From the NCBI RefSeq assembly GCF_019391655.1, contig NZ_JAHXPQ010000004.1, forward strand, positions 372,001 to 436,000: a DNA stretch of 64,000 nt, in the 5' to 3' direction. Below, piece by piece: positions 10,001 to 17,933 of the stretch. The translations under genes and the position numbers were made by a program. The notes under the pieces are model-generated. The model was not told the DNA's origin and did not search any database. It saw nothing but the letters and a program-made list of their open reading frames with translations. The stretch is from Mucilaginibacter rivuli. Its GTDB lineage: Bacteria > Bacteroidota > Bacteroidia > Sphingobacteriales > Sphingobacteriaceae. Each line of letters begins with the position of its first letter. Position 1 is the first letter of the stretch.

Positions 10001-10446
10001 ATACCGATCTGGAGATTTTGATACCTGATGAGTATGTAACCAATATATCCGAGCGCTATAACCTGTACACTGAAGTCAGCAAAATAGAGAACGAAACACA
10101 ATTAGATGCCTTCGCGCACCAAATGCACGACAGGTTTGGCCCAGTGCCTCCACAGGTAAACGACCTGCTTAACACCATGCGCCTGCAATGGTTGGGTAAA
10201 GCCATAGGCTTTGAAAAGATATCCCTTAAAAAGAATGTACTGCGCGGGTACTTTATCACCAACCAGCAATCGGCCTATTTTGAAACGGACCAGTTTAAAA
10301 AAGTGCTTGTCTTTTTACAAGCCAACCCGAGACGTTGTAATTTAAAGGAAGTGAAGAGTACCTTGCGTTTAAGCATAGAAAATGTACAAAGTATTGATGA
10401 GGCGGTAGAGTTGTTGACGGATATTTTGGAGCCGGTTGGGGTGTAA
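7093..10446 (+). CDS. mfd: Transcription-repair coupling factor
   Basis: ATP-dependent translocase that removes stalled RNA polymerase from damaged template and recruits UvrA. Full length at 1117 aa. The N-terminal third is the UvrB-homology module. A CarD-like RNA polymerase interaction domain starts near residue 435 (ELKPGDYITHIDHGIGKYAGLE). The superfamily-2 motor follows with Walker A GDVGFGKTE (~residue 586), the DEEQ box (IIDEEQKFG, ~688), TLTATPIPRTL, motif VI QMRGRVGRS, and a C-terminal TRCF domain. The start is TTG at 7093; the next Met lies far inside the first domain, so the rare start seems genuine. Confidence 0.97.
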   Translation: MNIREILERYKADGRIQALAKALNATKNPRVQLRGLVGSSDAAMAIALYFLKHSHMLFVLPDREEASYFQADLENMLDKEVLVFPSSFRKAFEFTQPDSSNVLARAEVLNELNHSSEYGKLIVTYPEAIAEKVIDRASLEKNTLEIAVNNKLGLDFINEFLIEYDFERVDFVYSPGQFSIRGGIVDIFSFSHDLPYRVEFFGDLIESIRTFEIESQLSVEQVKSITIVPNVQSKFLTENNISILEYIDPSTQIWIKDVQFTLDIIQSGYKKATALWKALSAEDKNQNPDWIDPKFAFTDEKMIADQLHDFGIVEFGKQFFYTPTDSIQFDIRPQPSFNKDFSLLIHNIKNNEADKIENCIFTDSTRQMERLYAIFDDLDKTIKFTPVNVSMREGFVDLQQKLACYTDHQIFDRYYKYKLKKGYQRSQAITLKELRELKPGDYITHIDHGIGKYAGLEKVEVGGKMQEMIRLLYADNDLLYVNINSLNRISKYSGKEGTVPKMNKLGTDAWDKLKKNTKKKVKDIARDLIQLYAVRKAQDGNAFSPDSYLQTELEASFIYEDTPDQEKATIDFKKDMESPHPMDRLICGDVGFGKTEIAVRAAFKAVADSKQVAILVPTTILAAQHYKTFSDRLKGFPCNIDYVNRFKSTKQIKETLEKLAAGKVDIIIGTHRLVSKDVKFKDLGLMIIDEEQKFGVSTKEKLKAMRVNVDTLTLTATPIPRTLHFSLMGARDLSIISTPPPNRQPVVTELHVFNDKLIKEAVEYEIERGGQIFFIHNRVADLMQLGGMINKLVPKARIGIAHGQLEGDDLEDVMLKFVSGEYDVLVATTIIEAGLDIPNANTIIINHAHMFGLSDLHQMRGRVGRSNKKAFCYLLSPPLSTLTSEARKRLSAIEEFSDLGSGFNVAMRDLDIRGSGNLLGAEQSGFIAEIGFEMYHKILDEAIQELKDDEFKGLFKDEKPRPFISFTQVDTDLEILIPDEYVTNISERYNLYTEVSKIENETQLDAFAHQMHDRFGPVPPQVNDLLNTMRLQWLGKAIGFEKISLKKNVLRGYFITNQQSAYFETDQFKKVLVFLQANPRRCNLKEVKSTLRLSIENVQSIDEAVELLTDILEPVGV

Positions 10447-10479
10447 ATCTTAATGTGTTATCTTTAGATATTACGTATC

Positions 10480-10884
10480 ATGCGAAAAAAGATAATACTA
10501 TATTCCCTTCTGTTGATTTTATTGATTTTCGTAGCTGATATTTTATTGACCGGAAAGTCATATAGAAATGTTGACCCTGCTAAACTCAATAAAACAATCA
10601 GGTTTGCTAAGCATATTGAAACTCCCAGAGACTTGATAGCAGCATACGATTCAATTTTAGCCGAACGCGGCGAAATCACGGCCACACAAAATAACAATAT
10701 CTATAAAATAGAAGCTGCCAGGGATGTTCACGATGACGATGAATTAGCCGGTGAAAAAATATTGATGACTGCAATAAACCAAAACCATTTATGGAAAGTA
10801 TTGGAGATAAGGTACAGTATAAAGTTCCAGGAAGGATACGGTCACACTGATTGGGGAACAGAACGCTACGAACCATTCTTTTAA
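10480..10884 (+). CDS. Small secreted or membrane-anchored hypothetical protein
   Basis: 134 aa. One N-terminal hydrophobic segment (residues ~5-24, ILYSLLLILLIFVADILL) acts as a signal anchor or uncleaved signal. The soluble part is charged and has no motif I recognise; it ends in an aromatic/acidic tail (GHTDWGTERYEPFF). A near -7 element TATCTTTA lies about 20 nt before the ATG. It lies after mfd and ends 7 nt from the convergent GH105 gene. I cannot assign a function. Confidence 0.65.
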   Translation: MRKKIILYSLLLILLIFVADILLTGKSYRNVDPAKLNKTIRFAKHIETPRDLIAAYDSILAERGEITATQNNNIYKIEAARDVHDDDELAGEKILMTAINQNHLWKVLEIRYSIKFQEGYGHTDWGTERYEPFF

Positions 10885-10891
10885 TAAGAGC

Positions 10892-12130
10892 TTACTTCCT
10901 CATATTCAACTTGTCCACCTCAATACAAGCCTGTATAAACGGACCAATGGCTTTCAAATCATCATCGCGCTTAGGTTCTTTCACATAATAATCGTACGTT
11001 CCATCCCGGTAAGGCGTACCGCCTAAACCTGCACCCGCAACGGCACGCATGTAATGGTAATTACCTTGTTTATCCTGTTCAACAAACTCTTTTATCATAC
11101 CCTTGTAGGCTTTCCTGATGACGGGTACATAGCCTGCATTAATGTAACCCTTATTTTCGGCTTTAGCCAAACCATAAACAAACATGGCCGTAGCTGATGA
11201 TTCGAGGTAGTTACCCGGCTGCCCGGCTTTATTTGTCACTTGCCACCATACGCCTGATGGTTTATCCTGGAATTTTATAATAGCCGCGCTCAGGCGGTTC
11301 AATATGCTGATCAGCTCATGCCTGCGCGGATGATTGGCAGGCAGGTCATCCAGCACATCAACCAGTGCCATAATATACCAACCCATTGAGCGGCTCCAAA
11401 ACTCGGGCGAAAGGCCTGTTTTTGGGTTGGCCCATTTTTGCAGACGGCTTTCATCCCATCCATGGTAAAGTAAGCCGGTCTTTGCATCGCGGCTGTATTT
11501 TTCCATGGTTACGAATTGGTTAATAATATCATTGTAATCCTGTGGCTCGTTATTGCGTTTAGCGTAGCCCGCGTAAAATGGTTCTACCATATACAAACCA
11601 TCCAGCCACATTTGTGATGGATATTTGAGCTTATGCCAAAACCCTCCCGCCTGGTTCCGTGGCTGCCAGGCTATCTGGTCGCGCAGTGTTTTAATGGCTG
11701 TTTTGTAGCGTTGCTCTTTATGCAGGTCATTCAAAAAAAGCAGCACACGGCCGCTGGGAATGTTATCACTATTGTACTCATCCTGTACATAGGTGCGTAT
11801 CGTACCATCAGGTGCTATAAAATGGTCGATAATATGTTTACTATAATCCACATACGTTTTATCGCCGGTTGCTTTCCACAGGCTTTCAAAGCCCGCTAAA
11901 ACCACGCCTATCTCATAGTTCCAGTTTGCCGGGCGGCTTGCCTGCGCCTGTTCAACCGTTTGCCCGGGTTTTACCAGGTTATCCTGCTCCAAATGGCTGG
12001 CATATTTCTTTACCACCATCGAATCGGGGTATTGCAGCATAATGGTTTTCGCCATGCTTTTGGCATAGTCTACCTGGGCATTAGCCTGTACATAGCACAA
12101 GCACAATAAAACAACAAGCCTTAGTTTCAC
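10892..12130 (-). CDS. Glycoside hydrolase family 105, unsaturated rhamnogalacturonyl hydrolase
   Basis: Secreted enzyme of the YteR/RhiN type that removes the terminal unsaturated galacturonic acid from rhamnogalacturonan I fragments made by lyases. An (alpha/alpha)6-barrel is implied by repeated aromatic helices. Conserved blocks include MWLDGLYMVEPFYAGYA (with the expected catalytic Asp), LLYHGWDESR, PEFWSRSMGWYIMALVDVL and ESSATAMFVYGLAKA. I prefer the GTG at 12130, which gives a signal peptide ending QANAQ; a TTG at 12172 would add 14 residues. The gene lies after GH43 on the same strand. No SusC/SusD pair or lyase is present here. Confidence 0.9.
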   Translation of the reverse strand: MKLRLVVLLCLCYVQANAQVDYAKSMAKTIMLQYPDSMVVKKYASHLEQDNLVKPGQTVEQAQASRPANWNYEIGVVLAGFESLWKATGDKTYVDYSKHIIDHFIAPDGTIRTYVQDEYNSDNIPSGRVLLFLNDLHKEQRYKTAIKTLRDQIAWQPRNQAGGFWHKLKYPSQMWLDGLYMVEPFYAGYAKRNNEPQDYNDIINQFVTMEKYSRDAKTGLLYHGWDESRLQKWANPKTGLSPEFWSRSMGWYIMALVDVLDDLPANHPRRHELISILNRLSAAIIKFQDKPSGVWWQVTNKAGQPGNYLESSATAMFVYGLAKAENKGYINAGYVPVIRKAYKGMIKEFVEQDKQGNYHYMRAVAGAGLGGTPYRDGTYDYYVKEPKRDDDLKAIGPFIQACIEVDKLNMRK

Positions 12131-12200
12131 TTTGGTTAGATTAGGTTTACAATTGGTTTGGCAATCTACCAATTTTAATGGTTTTTCAGGAAGAAATATA

Positions 12201-13193
12201 TCAGTTGTGTTTTAACTCCACCACCGGCCAGCCATCACTATCCCAACCCAATTGCTCCACCCGCAATTTCGACCGCCCGTTATCCGCCGCATCATAGGCA
12301 TGGAAAATGATATAATCTATACCATCAAAAGTACATACGGCATTATGCCCTACGCCGTACCATTCTTTATCACCTGCTAAAACCAAGGTCCCGCCGCCTT
12401 TGGCAAGGTCGCTTCCGATACGGTCAAGGTAAGGGCCTTTGATGTTTTTTGATCGCCCTACCATCATTTTATAGGTACTTTTTGGCCCGCGGCAGCAATA
12501 ATCCCAACTGGTAAACAGGTAGTAATATTCATCCTTTTTAAAAATGAACGGGGCCTCAATAGCTCCGTTCCCGGCTACGCTATCGGGAAGGGTTTTATTA
12601 CGCGGCCTGCCTGCAATAGTTGGCCATGGGCGCGGCTCTGCCGTAGTTTTCAGATCAGCGCTGAGCTTTACCAGTTTTATCCCATCCCAAAAGGAACCGA
12701 ATGACAACCATGGCGTACCCTTTTCATCGCGGATCAAATTTGCATCGATAGCGTTGAACCTGTCTTGCCCGGGAAAGGATTGTATCACCATACCCTGGTC
12801 TTCCCACTTAAAATCCGGAGAGTTGATATTCAAAGTTTTGTTAGTAGCCAAACCAATAACAGACGTGTTCTTACCAAAAACAGAAACGGCATAAAACAGG
12901 TAATAAGTGCCTTTATAGTATGATATATCCGGCGCCCAAAAATCATTAGGTTTTGCTTTGGGTATGGCTTGCGATGCCCATGCAGGTGTTTGGGTAAATA
13001 CCGGTTTTTCACGTACCCAATCCACCCTGTTTTTAGATGACCAAACCGCAATTCCCCGCCCTGTACAAAAGATGTAGTACATGCTATCCTGTTTGATCAT
13101 CACCGGATCATGTACGGATATTCGGGGCTTAATATCCTGCGCACTTACGGATAAACCGATCATCAAAAGCAACAGGAATAGTGTTTGTTTCAT
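12201..13193 (-). CDS. Glycoside hydrolase family 43, likely endo-1,5-alpha-L-arabinanase
   Basis: Secreted five-bladed beta-propeller enzyme predicted to cut alpha-1,5-arabinan side chains of pectin. The signal peptide ends SVSAQ (residue ~19). The three GH43 acids are visible: D29 in VHDPV (base), D150 in FNAIDANL (pKa modulator) and E213 in GAIEAPF (acid). WAPDISYYKGTYYLFY and the late GVGHNAV metal-site His segment support the arabinanase branch. The 330-aa length matches single-domain members. Its ATG overlaps the hpt stop (TAATG at 13191-13195 on the minus strand), suggesting coupling to hpt. Confidence 0.88.
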   Translation of the reverse strand: MKQTLFLLLLMIGLSVSAQDIKPRISVHDPVMIKQDSMYYIFCTGRGIAVWSSKNRVDWVREKPVFTQTPAWASQAIPKAKPNDFWAPDISYYKGTYYLFYAVSVFGKNTSVIGLATNKTLNINSPDFKWEDQGMVIQSFPGQDRFNAIDANLIRDEKGTPWLSFGSFWDGIKLVKLSADLKTTAEPRPWPTIAGRPRNKTLPDSVAGNGAIEAPFIFKKDEYYYLFTSWDYCCRGPKSTYKMMVGRSKNIKGPYLDRIGSDLAKGGGTLVLAGDKEWYGVGHNAVCTFDGIDYIIFHAYDAADNGRSKLRVEQLGWDSDGWPVVELKHN

Positions 13194-13732
13194 TACTTCA
13201 CCAACTGGTAAATATCCTTCAAGTTACGTCCTTGTTCTTTATAATCCAGGCCGTACCCTACTACAAATTTATTCTCAATTTCAAATCCAATGTATTGCAT
13301 TTCGGGTATCTCATGCTCCATAGCATCAGGCTTATAAAGCAGTGCGCATACCTTTATCGATTTGGGTTTTAATGCCCTCAGCTTATCTACCAGGTAGCGC
13401 AGGGTATTGCCGGTATCAACAATATCTTCTACCAATATCACATCACGCCCGGCTATATCGATCTTCAGATCAAGTTCTTCAATAATTTCGCGTGTACTTT
13501 CCAGGCCACCACGGTACGATGACAGTTTCATGAAAGCGATCTGGCAGGGGACGGGCACCTGCTTTACCAGGTCGGCCATAAATACAAAACAACCATTCAG
13601 TACGCCCAAAAATACAGGGAGACTGTCTTGATATTGCTCAGTGAGTATTGCTCCTAATTCCGCAGTACGCTTTTCAATGGCTTCGAAGCTGATCATCTTT
13701 TCGAACTCCAGGTCGTCAACTTTAACTTTCAT
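13193..13732 (-). CDS. hpt: Hypoxanthine phosphoribosyltransferase
   Basis: Purine salvage enzyme converting hypoxanthine and PRPP to IMP. The PRPP-binding loop VILVEDIVDTGNTL is centred near residue 105, with the flexible catalytic loop (KLSSYRGGLES) upstream and the base-binding C-terminal stretch FVVGYGLDYKEQGRNL. I chose the ATG at 13732 (179 aa); an earlier start at 13762 would add ten residues lacking in the family. It is the first gene of a minus-strand group with GH43 and GH105, overlapping GH43 by one base. Confidence 0.94.
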   Translation of the reverse strand: MKVKVDDLEFEKMISFEAIEKRTAELGAILTEQYQDSLPVFLGVLNGCFVFMADLVKQVPVPCQIAFMKLSSYRGGLESTREIIEELDLKIDIAGRDVILVEDIVDTGNTLRYLVDKLRALKPKSIKVCALLYKPDAMEHEIPEMQYIGFEIENKFVVGYGLDYKEQGRNLKDIYQLVK

Positions 13733-13773
13733 CAGGCTAAAATAGTTAAATTCAGTCAGCAATATCCAAAAAG

Positions 13774-13906
13774 ACTCACCCCAGCGGCACTTCGTGCGCT
13801 GACCCTCTCTACCGCAAGCGGTAAAGAGGGTGAAAAAATAAATGGAACTTTACTCTTTCGGCAATGGTAAAGTGAGTGTTGAGAAGCGAAGCTATATCGG
13901 GTGAGT
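13774..13906 (+). repeat. MITE-like element with terminal inverted repeats and internal hairpins
   Basis: Noncoding 133-bp element bounded by perfect 8-bp terminal inverted repeats ACTCACCC (13774-13781) and GGGTGAGT (13899-13906). Inside are a hairpin at 13782-13801 (CAGCGgCAC/GTGCGCTG), a 14-bp-arm hairpin at 13802-13831 with one mismatch and an AA loop, and a 7-bp stem ACTTTAC/GTAAAGT at 13847-13853/13867-13873. No ORF lies within. It fits a REP- or MITE-type dispersed repeat, but only one copy lies in this window, so mobility is inferred. It ends 15 nt before the -7 box of the M16 gene. Confidence 0.6.
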
Positions 13907-13920
13907 TAACAGTAATTGCA

Positions 13921-13928
13921 TATCTTTG
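13921..13928 (+). promoter_or_regulatory. -7 promoter element of the M16 peptidase gene (TATCTTTG)
   Basis: Exact TAnnTTTG match with 7 nt to the ATG at 13936; predicted leaderless or nearly so. Confidence 0.6.
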
Positions 13929-13935
13929 CCGCCCA

Positions 13936-15165
13936 ATGGATTACCAGGTACACACATTACAAAACGGCATCAGACTCCTGCATAAGCCGGCAGTATCATC
14001 AATAGCGCATTGCTGTTTTTTAGTAAACGCGGGCGCAAGGGATGAAGCGAATGGCAAAGACGGCCTTGCGCATTTTATTGAACATCTGCTGTTCAAAGCT
14101 ACCAAACGCCGCAACACCGAACAGATACTCAACCACCTGGAAATTGTGGGTGCCGATCTGAACGCTTATACCACTAAAGAATATACCTGTATCCACGCTT
14201 CGTTTTTAAAGCAGCATTTAGAGCGGGCTATCGACCTTACCGAAGACATCGTATTTCATTCCACTTTTCCCGAGGAGGAATTGGTAAAAGAGAAGAGCGT
14301 CATACTGGATGAAATAGCATCATACCTGGACCAGCCCGACGAAGCCATCCAGGACGATTTTGAAGATCTGCTGTTTAAAGATCATGCCCTTGGCCGCAAT
14401 ATATTAGGCACCACAGATAGTGTGACCAAATTGGGCAAAGCAGATATCGCGCAGTTCATCAGCCAAAACTACAATACACACCAAATGGTTTTTGCCGTTT
14501 TGGGCGAATACGATTTTAAAAGATTGATAAAGCTGGCCGAGAAATACTTTGGTGCGATACCCGCCAACGCTTCGGATAAAAATCGCGTTAAACCGGATAT
14601 TACTTTGGCCGAAACTTTACGTTTCGCTAAGCCCATATCGCAAACGCACGGCGTTATTGGCACACAAGCCTATGCTTTTTCGCATGCCAGAAAGAACGGT
14701 TTACTGTTACTCAATAATATCCTTGGCGGGATGGGTATGACATCTCGCCTTAACCTGCAGATCCGTGAGAAATACGGCATCGCATACAGTATCGAATCGA
14801 ACTATTCAGCGTTTTCTGATACAGGCATCTTCTCCATCTATTTTGGTACCGATACCGAAAAAGCCGAACGCGCTATCAAACTCATTCACAAAGAGCTTAA
14901 AAAGCTACGTGAGCAAAAACTGGGCACATTACAGCTAAGCCAGGCCAAGCAGAAGTTTATAGGGCAAATTGCCCTGGGCGAAGAGAACCGGATTGGTCTT
15001 ATTATCGCCATGGCAAAAAGCCTGCTCGACTATAACCGGGTAGATAGTTTAGAAGAAGTGTTCGCTAAAATAGAAGCCGTAACGGCGGATGAATTGTCAG
15101 ACATCAGCAACGAAATATTCGATAATAACCGCTTAATAACATTGCTGTTTGAGCCTAACGATTAA
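13936..15165 (+). CDS. M16 family zinc peptidase (processing-peptidase-like)
   Basis: 409-residue pitrilysin-family (M16B) metallopeptidase with the inverted zinc motif HFIEH (H46, E49, H50) and the distal Glu in EKSVILDEI about 75 residues later. The C-terminal half is the second M16 lobe, with GGMGMTSRLNLQIREKYGIAYSIES, the conserved R/Y substrate-binding region. No signal peptide, so probably cytoplasmic. I placed the start at the ATG 13936: a longer in-frame extension to 13876 would run into the repeat element and lie upstream of the promoter. It is followed by def, which has its own promoter. Confidence 0.93.
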   Translation: MDYQVHTLQNGIRLLHKPAVSSIAHCCFLVNAGARDEANGKDGLAHFIEHLLFKATKRRNTEQILNHLEIVGADLNAYTTKEYTCIHASFLKQHLERAIDLTEDIVFHSTFPEEELVKEKSVILDEIASYLDQPDEAIQDDFEDLLFKDHALGRNILGTTDSVTKLGKADIAQFISQNYNTHQMVFAVLGEYDFKRLIKLAEKYFGAIPANASDKNRVKPDITLAETLRFAKPISQTHGVIGTQAYAFSHARKNGLLLLNNILGGMGMTSRLNLQIREKYGIAYSIESNYSAFSDTGIFSIYFGTDTEKAERAIKLIHKELKKLREQKLGTLQLSQAKQKFIGQIALGEENRIGLIIAMAKSLLDYNRVDSLEEVFAKIEAVTADELSDISNEIFDNNRLITLLFEPND

Positions 15166-15170
15166 ACCTG

Positions 15171-15178
15171 TATTTTTG
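15171..15178 (+). promoter_or_regulatory. -7 promoter element of def (TATTTTTG)
   Basis: Exact TAnnTTTG match with only 5 nt to the def ATG at 15184. It lies just after the stop codon of the M16 gene. Confidence 0.55.
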
Positions 15179-15183
15179 CAGCA

Positions 15184-15756
15184 ATGAAACTACCTATCAT
15201 AGCATACGGCGACCCGGTTTTAAAAAAAGTGGCTACAGATATTGCGCCCGATGAATATCCAAACATTAAACATTTGGTTGCAGATATGTTCGAGACCATG
15301 TATGGCGCTAAAGGTGTTGGCCTTGCAGCTCCGCAGGTTGGCATGTCAATGCGTTTATTTGTTATTGATGCAACGCCTTTCAGCGATGACGAGCCTCAAT
15401 TAGAAGGCTTTAAAAAGGTTTTTATTAATGCCCGTATATTAAGCGAAACCGGCGAAGAGTGGCCATTTAACGAAGGCTGCCTGAGCATTCCTGAAATACG
15501 TGAGGACGTTTACCGCAAGTCGGATCTTACCATATCATATTATGATGAAGATTGGAAACATCACCAGGCAGATTTTAACGGTTTAGCAGCCCGCATCATT
15601 CAGCATGAGTACGATCATATTGAAGGCAAGTTATTTACCGATAAACTGAGCCCGCTCCGCAGACGATTGATAGAGAAAAAGCTGAACGATATATCGAAAG
15701 GAAATATTTCTGTTGATTACCGGATGAAGTTCCCGGCGGCTAAAAAAGGCCGTTAG
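15184..15756 (+). CDS. def: Peptide deformylase
   Basis: Removes the formyl group from the initiator methionine of new proteins. All three catalytic motifs are intact: GVGLAAPQ (44-51), EGCLS (97-101, metal-ligand Cys99) and QHEYDHIEG with HEYDH at 141-145. Length (190 aa) is typical of Bacteroidota enzymes. It overlaps the stop of the convergent gene at 15753 by 4 nt. The usual fmt partner is not adjacent; upstream is the M16 peptidase. Confidence 0.97.
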   Translation: MKLPIIAYGDPVLKKVATDIAPDEYPNIKHLVADMFETMYGAKGVGLAAPQVGMSMRLFVIDATPFSDDEPQLEGFKKVFINARILSETGEEWPFNEGCLSIPEIREDVYRKSDLTISYYDEDWKHHQADFNGLAARIIQHEYDHIEGKLFTDKLSPLRRRLIEKKLNDISKGNISVDYRMKFPAAKKGR

Positions 15757-16394
15757 TAATTTGATGATACGCCGCGGCTCTTATCCCCGGCCATGATTTC
15801 CTTTATCAATGCGCCCCATGCAAACGGATTTAGCAATGGATTGGTAATAGAGTGCGAATTGAGCACATTGTTATGCTGATCCTGGAAATTCAAGCCTTGC
15901 TTATCTTGTCCGTCATAAGGCAGTGTTTTGTTCAATGCCGCTATTGACGCGCCACTCAGATTTTTACGGGCAATCTCCAGATCATCATCGGCAATTTTCA
16001 TAGATAGCAGGTCTTTGTGGAACTCATCTGTAGTTGCCCACGGGAATATCCTAACCTGCGGCAGGTGGGTAATTGCGGCGCTTAGTTTTATTTGTACGGT
16101 ATAGCTTTTTTCAGTGAGCCTGGCAGGGATAACAACCGTTGCCGATGCATAGCCAATAGAGGTAAAACGTATGGTATCCTGCTCATGCGCTACAAAAGAG
16201 AAATAGCCTTTGTAATTAGCCAGGTTGATCTGTTTACCGTATGACAAATTAGTAATGGTAACATAAGGCACAACACCGCTGCTATCTGCATTGATAACCA
16301 CACCCGAAAACTGCACCAATGGCCTTTCGGCCTTTTGTTGTGCAAAAACCGAGGCTGTGGTCAACATCATCAATATGAAAAGCAGGCGTCTCAT
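15753..16394 (-). CDS. Secreted protein with carboxypeptidase-like regulatory domain
   Basis: 213 aa with a signal peptide (MRRLLFILMMLTTASVFAQ). Residues ~25-110 form a CarboxypepD_reg-like beta-sandwich (VQFSGVVINADSSGVVPYVTITNLSYG...GYFSFVAHEQDTIRFTSIGYASATVVI), as in the first domain of TonB receptors, here without a barrel. The rest, beginning around PQVRIFPWATTDEFHKDLL, is specific to this group of periplasmic proteins. Its role is unknown, perhaps envelope-associated. Overlaps def by 4 nt at the 3' end. Confidence 0.75.
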   Translation of the reverse strand: MRRLLFILMMLTTASVFAQQKAERPLVQFSGVVINADSSGVVPYVTITNLSYGKQINLANYKGYFSFVAHEQDTIRFTSIGYASATVVIPARLTEKSYTVQIKLSAAITHLPQVRIFPWATTDEFHKDLLSMKIADDDLEIARKNLSGASIAALNKTLPYDGQDKQGLNFQDQHNNVLNSHSITNPLLNPFAWGALIKEIMAGDKSRGVSSNY

Positions 16395-16529
16395 TTTAAA
16401 AGCTTTTATCTATTTCTATCATCCCAAACATTGTACCAAAAGCCTAAGCTGACAGGGGATGATATTACAAAACAAACGAATTTTATATCAAAAATTTTAT
16501 ACGTAACAGCAATTTAACACTCTTTAACG

Positions 16530-16808
16530 TTAACGCAGGTTTTCAGGCAACACGGCGTTAGGGTCGTCAATATCTGTTAAATTCAACGCCTCAACAGCAG
16601 TAATTTCCGGCACAGCCTTTTTAATGGCCTGTTCAATACCGGCTTTCAAGGTCATAATGCTCATCGGGCACGATCCGCACGCACCTAACAATTGCAGTTT
16701 CACTACATTATCGGGCGTAATTTCTGCTATCGATACATTACCGCCATCTGTTTCCAGGTACGGCCTGATGGTATCTAACGCTGCTTCAACCCTTTCTAAC
16801 AAACTCAT
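16530..16808 (-). CDS. NifU-type C-terminal domain Fe-S scaffold or carrier
   Basis: 92-aa Nfu-like protein with the CxxC motif (C44, C47 in LGACGSCPMS) that binds a [4Fe-4S] cluster at a dimer interface. The preceding LETDGGNVSI segment is typical. The ATG at 16808 fits the family; an in-frame TTG at 16814 would add two residues. It lies 30 nt after the Mrp ATPase gene on the same strand but has its own TAnnTTTG box, so the two can be made together or separately. Confidence 0.92.
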   Translation of the reverse strand: MSLLERVEAALDTIRPYLETDGGNVSIAEITPDNVVKLQLLGACGSCPMSIMTLKAGIEQAIKKAVPEITAVEALNLTDIDDPNAVLPENLR

Positions 16809-16826
16809 ATCCAATTATATTTAGTA

Positions 16827-16834
16827 CAAATATA
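16827..16834 (-). promoter_or_regulatory. -7 promoter element of the NifU-domain gene
   Basis: On the minus strand this reads TATATTTG, an exact TAnnTTTG match, 18 nt before the ATG at 16808. It overlaps the last codons region of the Mrp gene's downstream spacer. Confidence 0.5.
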
Positions 16835-16838
16835 CAAA

Positions 16839-17921
16839 TTATTGTACAACCGCGGTTTGGGCCGCTTTTGCATTTACTATAGCTACCTGCTGGGCAACGC
16901 GCTTTGCAAAATCAACAAAAGCATGCGCCATTGGGTTGTTCTCATCCAAAATTAGTGGTGTTCCGGCATCGCCCGAGTCGGCAATGCTTTTCACCAAAGG
17001 TATCTGCCCCAAAAACGGAACGCCTGTTTCATCAGCCAGCTTTTTACCGCCGCCCTCGCCAAAAATATAGTATTTGTTATCCGGCAACTCGGCAGGGGTA
17101 AAGTAACTCATGTTTTCAACCACACCCAGTACAGGTACATTAATGGCAGGCATTAAAAACATGCCAACACCTTTGCGGGCATCGGCCAAAGCTACATTTT
17201 GCGGGGTAGTAACAATTAATGCTCCCGCAATAGGGAAGCCCTGCGTAATGGTGATGTGGATATCGCCTGTACCTGGCGGCAGGTCAACAACCAGGTAATC
17301 CAGTTCGCCCCAATCGCCATCGTTAAACAGCTGCTTTACCGCTGTTGATACCATTGGCCCCCGCCATGGCACAGGTTGATTAGGGTCGGTAAAAAAACCT
17401 ATCGATAACAGTTTTATACCGTATTTCTCTATAGGCTCAATACGGGTTTTGCCATCAACCTGGGCAGAGCGTGGCCTGGCACCTTCCAAACCAAACATAA
17501 TGGGTACCGATGGGCCATAAACATCGGCATCTATCAAACCAACTTTAGCGCCGGTTTTAGCCAAACCTAAAGCCAGGTTGGCCGACACCGTTGATTTACC
17601 CACTCCACCTTTGCCCGATGCAACAACTATAATGTTTTTTATCCCCGGCAGGCTGTGGTTTGCTTGCGTTGTAACACGCGATGTCATATTAATAATTGAT
17701 ACAGCGTCTTTACTGATAAAGTGCGAAATAGCATTGCGGCAGGCGTTCTCTATCATGGCTTTTAACGGGCATGCCGGTGTAGTCAGTATCACCGAGAAGC
17801 TGATATTCAGGCCATCAATTTTTATATCTTCTATCATGTTGAGGGTAACCAGGTCCTTTTTCAGATCAGGTTCTTCAACATTGCTCAGGGCGGCAAGTAC
17901 TTGTTCTTTTGTAATTAACAT
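16839..17921 (-). CDS. mrp: Mrp/ApbC family Fe-S cluster carrier ATPase
   Basis: P-loop ATPase that carries Fe-S clusters to target proteins. A DUF59/MIP18-like domain fills residues ~1-85; the deviant Walker A VASGKGGVGKST starts near residue 101; DADVYGPS, the Walker B region VVDLPPGTGDIH and the switch GALIVTTPQ follow. In most relatives a CxxC lies after ENMSYF; here that place reads ENMSYFTPAELPDNKYYIFG and has no cysteine. The C-terminus is an Ala-rich extension. The NifU-domain gene follows directly, which supports a joint Fe-S role. Confidence 0.94.
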   Translation of the reverse strand: MLITKEQVLAALSNVEEPDLKKDLVTLNMIEDIKIDGLNISFSVILTTPACPLKAMIENACRNAISHFISKDAVSIINMTSRVTTQANHSLPGIKNIIVVASGKGGVGKSTVSANLALGLAKTGAKVGLIDADVYGPSVPIMFGLEGARPRSAQVDGKTRIEPIEKYGIKLLSIGFFTDPNQPVPWRGPMVSTAVKQLFNDGDWGELDYLVVDLPPGTGDIHITITQGFPIAGALIVTTPQNVALADARKGVGMFLMPAINVPVLGVVENMSYFTPAELPDNKYYIFGEGGGKKLADETGVPFLGQIPLVKSIADSGDAGTPLILDENNPMAHAFVDFAKRVAQQVAIVNAKAAQTAVVQ

Positions 17922-17933
17922 TATTTAAATAAT

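Noticed and set aside
13876..13935. N-terminal extension of the M16 peptidase.
   Set aside because: It would start inside the repeat element and upstream of a TAnnTTTG box; the ATG at 13936 starts a normal M16 N-terminus.
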